Shown piece after piece: positions 58,482 to 64,000 of a stretch of DNA of 64,000 bases (position 1 is its first letter; every line of letters starts with the position of its first letter). Position numbers and translations under genes: made by a program. The DNA comes from Streptomyces flavofungini (lineage in GTDB: Bacteria; Actinomycetota; Actinomycetes; Streptomycetales; Streptomycetaceae), in NCBI RefSeq assembly GCF_014650815.1, contig NZ_BMVR01000005.1:310001-374000 (forward strand), read 5' to 3'. The notes under the pieces are model-generated. The model did no database searches. It was not told the DNA's origin and saw only the letters and a program-made list of their open reading frames with translations.

Positions 58482-58757
58482 TCAGTGCGTCATCGCGAAC
58501 CCGACGAAGTCCGACCAGGCGGAGTCGGCGACGGTGAGGTGGGCGGCTGCCGTGTTCTTGGAGTCGCGTATGTGGACGGTGGCGCAGGTCGGGGCTATGG
58601 CGACCTCGACGCATTCAGGCCCGTCGTTGCTGCTGTAGCTGCTCTTGCGCCACTGCAAGGCGACCTCGACGCAATCGGCGTCGTCGTTGCCGCTGTAGCT
58701 GCTCTTGATCCACTTCAGTGCCGGACCAGTCGCGGCAGCCTGGGTGTTGGGGGTCAT
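58482..58757 (-). CDS. DUF397 protein with internally duplicated core
   Basis: 91 aa. The DUF397 core W-K/R-KSSYS-x-ND-x-CVEVA occurs twice in tandem (LKWIKSSYSGNDDADCVEVA, then LQWRKSSYSSNDGPECVEVA), followed by the usual VHIRDSKN end. The second copy replaces the normal single unit, so about 20 residues are duplicated. Its ATG overlaps the stop of the DUF5753 regulator gene (ATGA). DUF397 proteins act with WhiJ-type regulators in development and antibiotic control. Confidence 0.92.
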   Translation of the reverse strand: MTPNTQAAATGPALKWIKSSYSGNDDADCVEVALQWRKSSYSSNDGPECVEVAIAPTCATVHIRDSKNTAAAHLTVADSAWSDFVGFAMTH

Positions 58758-59563
58758 GCCTCTCCCAGTAAGTTCTCGATGAAGGCCAGGGACTCCTGCG
58801 GCGTGAGGGCCTGCGCCCGGATCATTCCATAGCGCATCTCCATGATCTGGACTTCCCGGGAGTCGCTGATCACTCGGTTGGAAAGCTGGGCTTCTGAGTG
58901 CCCGATCGACGTTCTGTCCCGAAGCTTCAGCAGTTGGAGTGAGCCCGCCATGCCAGCATGGTCGTCACGATCCGTTGGCATGACCTGGATCTCCACATGC
59001 CTCAACCTGCCAACTTCCAACAGGTGTTCGAGTTGTTGCCGCAACACCATTCTGCCCCCGATGGGCCGTAGTAGTGTCACCTCTTCCTGGACGAAGGTGA
59101 TCAGTGGCCGGGGGATGTGCTCGAAGACGGCCTTCCTCGCCATGCGGGCGCCGACCAGGCGGTCGATTTCCTCCTCCGTGTACGAGGGCCGCCGCATCTC
59201 GTACAGCGCCTGTGCGTACTCCGGGGTCTGGAGCAGGCCGTGGATGTGGTGGCTTGCGTAGGCCCCGAGCTCCACGGCCTGCGCCTCCAACTTGGCCAAG
59301 TCCCGAACGTTCTTCGGGTACCGGGCCTCCTCCACGTCCCGCTTCATCGCGGAGATCTTCCCGCCCGCCCCCAGCGCCTCATCGGCGTTGTCCAGGAACT
59401 CCGGCTTCGGGATGCGTCGCCCCCGCTCGACCGACGACACCATCTCGTCGCCGTACCCGATGGCCGCGCCCAACTCGGCCCGGCTCATCGCCGCTGCCTC
59501 GCGCCACGCCTTGATCTGGCGGCCCACGGCCTTGAGCACCGCTGCGGCTTCCTCGTCCTCCAT
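58754..59563 (-). CDS. XRE-family regulator with DUF5753 (WhiJ-like)
   Basis: 269 aa from the ATG at 59563 (GGAAGG 8 nt upstream). Helix-turn-helix residues ~13-70 (QIKAWREAAAMSRAELGAAI, EMVSSVERGRRIPKPEFL). The DUF5753 landmarks are HHIHGLLQTPEYAQALYEMR, PLITFVQEEVTLLRPIGG and SLQLLKLRDRTSIGHSEAQL. It is translationally coupled to the DUF397 gene, the classical WhiJ pair. An imperfect palindrome upstream (59591-59619) is probably its own operator. Confidence 0.92.
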   Translation of the reverse strand: MEDEEAAAVLKAVGRQIKAWREAAAMSRAELGAAIGYGDEMVSSVERGRRIPKPEFLDNADEALGAGGKISAMKRDVEEARYPKNVRDLAKLEAQAVELGAYASHHIHGLLQTPEYAQALYEMRRPSYTEEEIDRLVGARMARKAVFEHIPRPLITFVQEEVTLLRPIGGRMVLRQQLEHLLEVGRLRHVEIQVMPTDRDDHAGMAGSLQLLKLRDRTSIGHSEAQLSNRVISDSREVQIMEMRYGMIRAQALTPQESLAFIENLLGEA

Positions 59564-59590
59564 GCGGCCCACCTTCCGCGTACGAGCCGG

Positions 59591-59619
59591 GCAACTCCGG
59601 ACCGTACCCGGACAGTTGC
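59591..59619. promoter_or_regulatory. Imperfect palindrome upstream of the WhiJ-like gene
   Basis: GCAACTCCGGACC...GGACAGTTGC has matching GCAACT/AGTTGC ends and CCGGAC-type inner halves around CGTAC. It lies 28 bp before the XRE start. Confidence 0.45.
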
Positions 59620-59683
59620 ACTGTGTATCGACTCACTTGGTGTTCAGGGTAGACAGGAGGGGGCACGGGCGGAGGGGGCGAGC

Positions 59684-60589
59684 TCAGATGCGGACCACGA
59701 TCTTTCCCCGTGTGCGGCCGCGCTCGGAGTGTGCGTGCGCGGCCGCGATCTGGTCGAGCGGGTAGGTCCGCTCGACGCGAGGCGTGTAGCGGCCCTGGCG
59801 GCCGAGTTCGCCCGCTTCGGCGAGGAGTGCGGAGTCGTTCTCGGCGTTGGCCAGATGTACGCCCAGGCGCTGCGCGTTGGCGTAGTCGGCGATCGTCGAC
59901 ACGCGGGCGGGGTCGCCCACGATCGCGATGAGGTCGGCCAGGGACCCGGAGGCGGCGGTGTCGAGGGCGAGGTCGACACCGTCCGGAGCCAGGGTGGCGA
60001 GGCGTTCCGCGAGGCCGGTGCCGTAGGTGGTGGGGGCGGCTCCGAGGGAGGTGAGGAACGCGTGGTTGCGCACGCTGGCCGTACCGATCACGGTGGCGCC
60101 CTGGGCCGCCGCGATCTCGACCGCGGCACTGCCCACGCCTCCGGCGGCGCCCTCGATGAGAAGGGTGCGCCCCCGCAGGGGGCCGAGCGCCTTCAGCCCG
60201 CCGATCGCGGTCACGGATGCCAGACCGGCACCGGCGGCCTCCTCGTCGGTCCATGTGGTGGGCGCGTGGGCCCAGGCCGAGAGCACGGCCAGCTCCGCTG
60301 TCGCGCCGGTGACGCCGCCGAGCCCGAAGACGCGGTCGCCGACGCTGACGCCCCGCACGCCCGCGCCGGTCTCGTCGACCACGCCGACGGCGTCACGCCC
60401 GGGGATCGCGGGCAGGTCCACGGGGAGCACCTCCCGCACCGCACCAGAACGTACTTTCCAGTCCACGGGGTTGACGCCGGCCGCCGCGACGCGGACGCGG
60501 ATCTCGCCGGGCCCGGGGTGCGGGTCCGGTGCCTGCTCGACCACGAGGGTCTCCACACCGCCGTACTCGTGATAGCGGACTGCGCGCAT
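59684..60589 (-). CDS. Zinc-free MDR-family quinone/enone oxidoreductase
   Basis: 301 aa from the ATG at 60589. The QOR-like MDR fold is seen in MRAVRYHEYGGVETLVVEQA, GEIRVRVAAAGVNPVDWKVR, IPGRDAVGVVDETGAGV, the NADPH loop LLIEGAAGGVGSAAVEIAAA and the terminal RTRGKIVVRI. No structural-zinc Cys cluster is present. It reduces quinones or enones with NADPH. Divergent from the MerR gene at 60736, it is probably that regulator's target. Confidence 0.92.
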   Translation of the reverse strand: MRAVRYHEYGGVETLVVEQAPDPHPGPGEIRVRVAAAGVNPVDWKVRSGAVREVLPVDLPAIPGRDAVGVVDETGAGVRGVSVGDRVFGLGGVTGATAELAVLSAWAHAPTTWTDEEAAGAGLASVTAIGGLKALGPLRGRTLLIEGAAGGVGSAAVEIAAAQGATVIGTASVRNHAFLTSLGAAPTTYGTGLAERLATLAPDGVDLALDTAASGSLADLIAIVGDPARVSTIADYANAQRLGVHLANAENDSALLAEAGELGRQGRYTPRVERTYPLDQIAAAHAHSERGRTRGKIVVRI

Positions 60590-60681
60590 GACGTTCTGCC
60601 CTTCGACGCGGCCTGAACAGGCCGTACATGAGATCAGTGGGGTGAATGTTCGGCGAGCGCCGACGCGCCCTACGCTAAAAG

Positions 60682-60697
60682 CTGACGTTGACGTCAG
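60682..60697. promoter_or_regulatory. MerR-type operator/promoter
   Basis: CTGACGTTGACGTCAG is a perfect 7-bp-arm palindrome. On the minus strand it fills the space between TTGCAC (-35) and TAGCGT (-10), a long 20-bp spacer typical of MerR-activated promoters, pointing at the oxidoreductase gene. Confidence 0.65.
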
Positions 60698-60735
60698 GTG
60701 CAAGCCGGGCGGGCCGCCCGGACGGAGGAGGGCCA

Positions 60736-61101
60736 GTGCGCATAGGTGAGGTCGCCGAGAAGACGGGAGTGAGCGTCCGGGCGCTGCGCTACTACGAGGA
60801 GCAGGACCTGCTCCCGGCGCGCCGCAGCCCCGGCGGTCAGCGGCACTACCCCGACTCCGCCGTCCAGCGAGTCCGGCTGATCCAGCAGATGTATGCCGCG
60901 GGCCTCCCGAGCAGAGTGGTCCGCGACGTGCTGCCGTGCGTGGACTCGGGTGAGGCGCCCCCGAAACTCCTGGACCAGATGGAGGCCGAGCGGCTCCGCA
61001 TCGACCAGCGGATCACCGACCTGCTCGCCGTACGCGACCGGCTCGACGACGTGATCGCCCTCACGCGGGACCCGGATGCCGACTGCTCTCACATGCAGTG
61101 A
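60736..61101 (+). CDS. MerR-family transcriptional regulator
   Basis: 121 aa from a GTG at 60736 with GGAGGAGG upstream. The winged-helix N-terminus IGEVAEKTGVSVRALRYYEE, DLLPARRSPGGQRHYPDSAV and VQRVRLIQQMYAAGLPSRVV is classical MerR; a coiled coil (LLDQMEAERLRIDQRITDLL) follows. The C-terminus ends in DADCSHMQ with a single Cys. It probably senses a redox-active or electrophilic compound and activates the divergent quinone reductase. Confidence 0.93.
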   Translation: MRIGEVAEKTGVSVRALRYYEEQDLLPARRSPGGQRHYPDSAVQRVRLIQQMYAAGLPSRVVRDVLPCVDSGEAPPKLLDQMEAERLRIDQRITDLLAVRDRLDDVIALTRDPDADCSHMQ

Positions 61102-61164
61102 AGGTGCTGGGCCGGGTCCGGGCCGGTGAGGGATCGGGTGCGTGCGTACGGAGCACGCCGGATC

Positions 61165-61270
61165 GTGGGGATCCGCGACCCGGGCAGGCCCCGCCGGGTC
61201 GTGCGTATCCAGGCCCCGGGCAAGCCCCGCCGGGTCGTGGGCATCCAGGACCCGGGCAGGCCCGACGCCA
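61165..61270. repeat. 36-bp tandem repeat (about 3 units) in the 61102-61472 gap
   Basis: Units of GACCCGGGCAGGCCCCGCCG followed by GGTCGTGGGCATCCAG repeat with few changes. Frames through it give Gly/Pro-rich repeats on the plus strand without a start signal. The remaining gap (61271-61472) holds a less GC-rich stretch, probably the promoter of the downstream gene. Confidence 0.7.
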
Positions 61271-61472
61271 AAGAAAAGGACCGGGGAAAGCACTCACCCC
61301 ACCCCACCTGCCCCGCCGCTCACTCTCGCGGGTGAACATCGCCAACTCCGCTGGCATATACGGCAGTCGATGGTGCAGCGTCAGCGGCGACAACCCAAGA
61401 CATGAAACGGCCCTCGCCGGGACTGGCATCCCAGTGCGAGGGCCTGTTCACCGAGGAAGAAGAGCCTTCCTG

Positions 61473-62327
61473 ATGACTGCACAGCAGCCTAGCGCGCCCG
61501 CGCGCCATGAGTCCGGCCCTTCCGGGTGTTCCGGAGCCGGACTTCACCACGTCACCGAACGCCACCCGGACCGCTTCACCGTGGTCGGAAACCACCTCGC
61601 CCAGCACCACGAGCTGTCCCTCACGGCCATCGGCCTCGCGGTCCACATCCAGTCGCTGCCCGCCGGGTCCCGGATCGGGGTGAAGGCGCTGGCCCAGCGC
61701 TTCCCCGAGGGCGAGATGCGCATCGCCGCCGCGCTGCGGGAGTTGGAAACCCACGGCTACCTCGCCCGGACCAAGGAACGCCTCCCCTCCGGCCGCATCG
61801 TGACGCGCACGATTTCGTACAACATCCCGCAGGCGTACGCCCGGTCACAGGCGTACGTCCGGCCGCAGGCGCCCGCGCAGCCGGTACCGCCGCCGGACCG
61901 GGAACCGGCCCCCGCACCGCCCCCGGCACCGGCACCACCCCCGGCCCCGGCGGCGCCGAGCGACCCCACCGCCACCACCCTCCTCACCGGCCTCCGCACC
62001 CACGACCCCCGCCTCCTCCTCGCCGAACGCGACGTCCACCGCCTCGCCCCCGCCGTCACCACCTGGCTGGAGCGCGGCGTCCCACCCACCGTCGTACGGC
62101 ACGCCCTCACCACCGACCTCCCACAGGACCCGCTCCGCCGCCCCGCCGCCCTCCTCGCCCACCGCCTGACGGAGCTGATGCCACCGCCCCTGCACGAGGG
62201 GCCAGAACCACGAAAGGCGACCGCGCGCCCCCTGCCGCTGCAGAACTGCGACGGGTGCGAGCGCGCCTTCCGAGGAGAGCGGCCGGGGCGGTGCCGTGAC
62301 TGCCGCCCGGGCCGGGCGGCGGCGTAG
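61473..62327 (+). CDS. Winged-helix DNA-binding protein with C-terminal zinc ribbon
   Basis: 284 aa from the ATG at 61473. Residues ~45-115 form a helix-turn-helix: LTAIGLAVHIQSLPAGSRIG, KALAQRFPEGEMRIAAALRE, HGYLARTKERLPSGRIVTR. A Pro/Ala-rich linker (~145-170) follows, then a second helical region (LLTGLRTHDPRLLLAERDVH) and a C-terminal C-x2-C...C-x2-C ribbon (CDGCERAF...CRDC). This layout is common in streptomycete regulators near mobile DNA. Targets unknown. Confidence 0.83.
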   Translation: MTAQQPSAPARHESGPSGCSGAGLHHVTERHPDRFTVVGNHLAQHHELSLTAIGLAVHIQSLPAGSRIGVKALAQRFPEGEMRIAAALRELETHGYLARTKERLPSGRIVTRTISYNIPQAYARSQAYVRPQAPAQPVPPPDREPAPAPPPAPAPPPAPAAPSDPTATTLLTGLRTHDPRLLLAERDVHRLAPAVTTWLERGVPPTVVRHALTTDLPQDPLRRPAALLAHRLTELMPPPLHEGPEPRKATARPLPLQNCDGCERAFRGERPGRCRDCRPGRAAA

Positions 62328-62380
62328 GGCGGGGCGCGGAGGTGGTCTGACGGGCCCTCACGAGGGTGTACGATCAATAC

Positions 62381-62523
62381 GTAACTTCGGTGCACAGCAC
62401 GGGAGTCGCGCGTCTGTGGTCCAAGGAAAGACGCCCATCATCCGATGGGAAATGTAGGTGCAAGGCCTGCCGGGCGCTCCAGTAGAACGAAGGCCCCCTC
62501 GTCAGCGACGAGGGGGCCTTCGT
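62381..62523 (+). ncRNA. Candidate structured small RNA with tRNA-like fold
   Basis: Promoter-like CTGACG (62347-62352) and TACGAT (62369-62374) with a 16-bp spacer predict a start near 62381. Downstream are a D-arm-like stem GCGTCT/AGACGC (62410-62415/62429-62434), an anticodon-arm-like stem CCCATC/GATGGG (62434-62449) and a T-arm-like stem GTAGG/CCTGC with a 7-nt loop (62454-62470). An acceptor-like pairing GGAGT (62402-62406) with GCTCC (62476-62480) encloses them. A perfect 17-bp terminator ends the unit. It is not a canonical tRNA: the anticodon loop is 4 nt and the TTC of the T loop is absent. Confidence 0.45.
62487..62523. terminator. Perfect 17-bp terminator
   Basis: Arms ACGAAGGCCCCCTCGTC and GACGAGGGGGCCTTCGT with an AGC loop lie after the candidate small RNA. 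The 3' end of the minus-strand arginase-like gene runs into it, so it serves both directions. Confidence 0.92.
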
Positions 62524-63290
62524 CGCACCCATGGCGCGTGACCGGCGATGCCAGCGTCCTGTCGCCAGTGCCTGACGCGCCGGGAAAGCACCGCCATGCG
62601 CCTTACATCTGCTCGGGGCTGGTTCCACGCGTTGCGCGGATGCTCCACCGGCCGAGCCGGGCAGGCCTTCAGCAAATCCTCGAACTGGTCATCACACCAG
62701 CTCGGCACCCACGCGCCGGAACGGCACAGGAAGACCGCGTCGAAGGTGTCGTTCGGTGCCTCCCCGCCATCAATGACCATGCTGACGGGAATGACGGGCT
62801 GCTCAGTGGGCCTGGCCATCGACTCCCGCCAGGGCGGGAAGTGGACGAACAGTTTCGACCGGCTCCAGTAGTGCGCGAGCATCCAGTTCTCGGCGCTGAT
62901 CTGCCCCTTGGCCTTCCACTCCTCGAACGTCGCGGTGTTGCTCTTGTAGCCGCAGTCGTGGTGCGCGTCATAGAGGTGGACGCTTTCCCAGCCGCCTTCG
63001 CCTCCGAGGTTGGAGGGGAAGATGTGGGCGGCCCAGGCGTTCGAGTCGGCGTAGTAGACCGGTGCCTCGGGTGCGATGTCGAAGCGGTCCCAGAAGCCCT
63101 CGTAGCCGTGACAGCGGGGAAGCTCGACGTCGGCCCGCTCGAAGTCCCGCAGCCGTTTCAACCACATGGCTTCGACGTGGGTGGCGTCTTCGGCGATCGG
63201 CCAGGCGAACAGCTCGGGATGGTCACCGAGCGGAGCGCCGGCGGCGGGGGTGGGGAAGAAGAAGTCCCAGTCAACGACAAGAAGATGCAC
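62502..63290 (-). CDS. Peptide-arginase-like (UPF0489) protein
   Basis: 262 aa from a GTG at 63290. The family signature is VDWDFFFPTP at residues 6-15, SVHLYDAHHDCGY at 104-116 (DxHHD metal block) and SWCDDQF near 197-203. UPF0489 proteins are related to ureohydrolases. Members in RiPP clusters (for example OspR) convert peptidyl Arg to ornithine using Mn2+. The 43-aa peptide gene just upstream supports that role here. The C-terminus is Arg-rich and the stop lies in the terminator loop. Function is inferred from family and context. Confidence 0.6.
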   Translation of the reverse strand: MHLLVVDWDFFFPTPAAGAPLGDHPELFAWPIAEDATHVEAMWLKRLRDFERADVELPRCHGYEGFWDRFDIAPEAPVYYADSNAWAAHIFPSNLGGEGGWESVHLYDAHHDCGYKSNTATFEEWKAKGQISAENWMLAHYWSRSKLFVHFPPWRESMARPTEQPVIPVSMVIDGGEAPNDTFDAVFLCRSGAWVPSWCDDQFEDLLKACPARPVEHPRNAWNQPRADVRRMAVLSRRVRHWRQDAGIAGHAPWVRRRPPRR

Positions 63291-63333
63291 TTGGGCAGCG
63301 CCTATCCAGGTGGCGATGTGGTCGGAGAAGGAG

Positions 63334-63359
63334 CGGCCCCCGACCGAAGCCGGGGGCCG
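63334..63359 (-). terminator. Hairpin between the peptide and arginase-like genes
   Basis: A 9-bp perfect stem (CGGCCCCCG/CGGGGGCCG) with an 8-nt loop lies just after the peptide gene. It could be an attenuator that lets more peptide mRNA accumulate than enzyme mRNA, as in many RiPP operons. Confidence 0.6.
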
Positions 63360-63366
63360 GTTTCAA

Positions 63367-63498
63367 TCAGTGGCCGGGGGAGCCGCTACCGCCCCCGCCG
63401 TCACCGTCCTCGATGTCGGTGCCATCGGATCCGTGACCGCCGTCATCGTCGCCACCACGAGGGGTAGCCTTGCGTCGCAGTGCTTCCTTGAGAGTCAC
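63367..63498 (-). CDS. 43-aa Asp/Gly-rich small peptide, candidate RiPP precursor
   Basis: GTG at 63498 with AGGAGG 9 nt upstream; 43 codons and TGA. The N-terminal half is helical and basic (TLKEALRRKATPRGG) and would suit a leader. The C-terminal half is Asp/Gly/Ser-rich (GDDDGGHGSDGT, then DIEDGDGGGGSGS, ending PGH) and could be a core. It has no Cys. It precedes the arginase-like gene and follows a DUF5753 regulator in one direction. A precursor role is inference; a metal-binding peptide is the alternative. Confidence 0.6.
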   Translation of the reverse strand: MTLKEALRRKATPRGGDDDGGHGSDGTDIEDGDGGGGSGSPGH

Positions 63499-63702
63499 AG
63501 GCTTGCGCCTCCTCAAGCTGCGAACAGGGGCGCCTCCCCTGCTCGTTGTGCACTCACTCGCCCGCTCCGACGGGCGTTGCTCCTCCCCGGCCAACCGGTC
63601 CAAGGAACGCCGGGGAGGGCATCCAGGGGGTTACTGGCGATGCTTTGAGGATCGAGCTATGGGGTCCCGGGGCTCAATGAACTTCTACGGACTTGCACAG
63701 AT

Positions 63703-64000
63703 TCACTGGCAGGTGTCGATCGCCGTAGTGATCAGCTTTCTGGCGGCTGCTCCATAGGCGGCGATGCTGGCCAGTTCCGCGAACGCCTTGCCGTAGTCGG
63801 CGATCTCACGGGGTTGTGTCACCGTGAGACCGGCAGAGACCAGTTCGACCGACACCTGAGCCTCGTCGTACATCGCGAACGACTCCGTGGGCCATGCGTT
63901 GCCTCGCACCACGCCCATGGGGATCACACCGAGGCTCACGGCGGGCGTTGCCGTCATGCCGATCAGGTGCCCGAGCTGGGTGACCATCGTCTCCGCGTCA
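63703..64000 (-). CDS. XRE-family regulator with DUF5753, C-terminal fragment
   Basis: The frame enters from the right edge with no start in view; 98 residues are visible. The DUF5753 landmarks are QLGHLIGMTATPAVSLGVIP, GNAWPTESFAMYDEAQVSVE and FAELASIAAYGAAARKLITT. The end matches the C-terminus of the WhiJ-like proteins at 9834 and 58754. It is upstream of the peptide/arginase genes and may regulate them. The 204-bp gap 63499-63702 has no other gene. Confidence 0.88.
   Translation of the reverse strand, partial: DAETMVTQLGHLIGMTATPAVSLGVIPMGVVRGNAWPTESFAMYDEAQVSVELVSAGLTVTQPREIADYGKAFAELASIAAYGAAARKLITTAIDTCQ

Noticed and set aside
60682..60697. CTGACGTTGACGTCAG as a tenth member of the CTGACG operator family
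   Set aside because: It is 16 bp with a 2-nt centre, lies in a MerR-type promoter spacer and precedes genes unrelated to the catabolic set.
62402..62481. A canonical tRNA gene
   Set aside because: Loop sizes and invariant bases are wrong (4-nt anticodon loop, no TTC in the T loop).

Overview
The window is high-GC DNA with very strong third-position GC bias. It carries many GTG/TTG starts, ATGA/GTGA translational overlaps, WhiJ-type XRE/DUF397 modules, BTAD-NB-ARC-TPR regulators, coenzyme F420 genes and intergenic repeats familiar from streptomycetes. It is almost certainly chromosomal DNA of a Streptomyces or a close relative. The two ends cut through genes, and no rRNA or canonical tRNA gene was seen.

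Region 1 (1-11.2 kb) is an accessory block. Four short type I-E-like CRISPR arrays (491-639, 3899-4049, 7383-7777, 10819-10969; 12 spacers, all 32 nt) lie in the same orientation with leaders on their right-hand sides and no cas gene in view. Arrays 2 and 3 have nearly the same leader, and each is followed by a palindromic terminator and a paralogous two-gene operon: a 60-aa HxxxCxxC protein and a ~170-aa protein of unknown function. A third copy of this pair sits next to array 1 in a longer operon. Interspersed are XRE regulators, a SLOG-like nucleotide-sensing protein and a DUF6879/DUF5753 module.

Region 2 (11.2-43.6 kb) looks like a regulon for CoA-dependent breakdown of a hydrophobic substrate, possibly steroid- or terpenoid-like. 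It has two thiolase-fold lipid-transfer proteins, each with a DUF35 partner, two enoyl-CoA hydratases, an ADP-forming CoA ligase, a FadD3-like ligase, an acyl-CoA dehydrogenase, a flavin monooxygenase, an F420 (Ddn-like) reductase, two LLM oxidoreductases, a hydroxysteroid-dehydrogenase-like SDR, two amidohydrolases and an aldehyde dehydrogenase. Nine copies of a 15-bp palindrome close to CTGACGGTACGTCAG sit in front of these units. A TetR regulator (22531-23178) is the best local candidate to bind them. Unrelated genes are interleaved, including a Ser/Thr kinase with a beta-propeller and a large AfsR-like regulator followed by two tiny genes whose products repeat the motif GDGHxP.

Region 3 (43.8-61.1 kb) is mixed core and housekeeping content: an F420-linked reductase, a 5'-truncated Rpn-type nuclease relic, an RibD-domain reductase, MFS transporters, a Tat-exported PHP esterase, FbiC (F420 synthase), an FG-GAP secreted protein, a DUF5937 ArsR regulator divergent from a transporter, cupin/VOC proteins, a cold-shock protein, a polysaccharide deacetylase, a WhiJ/DUF397 pair and a MerR regulator divergent from a quinone reductase.

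Region 4 (61.1-64 kb) has a winged-helix/zinc-ribbon protein, a candidate structured tRNA-like small RNA ending in a perfect terminator, and a putative RiPP locus: a truncated DUF5753 regulator, a 43-aa Asp/Gly-rich peptide and a peptide-arginase-like (UPF0489) enzyme.
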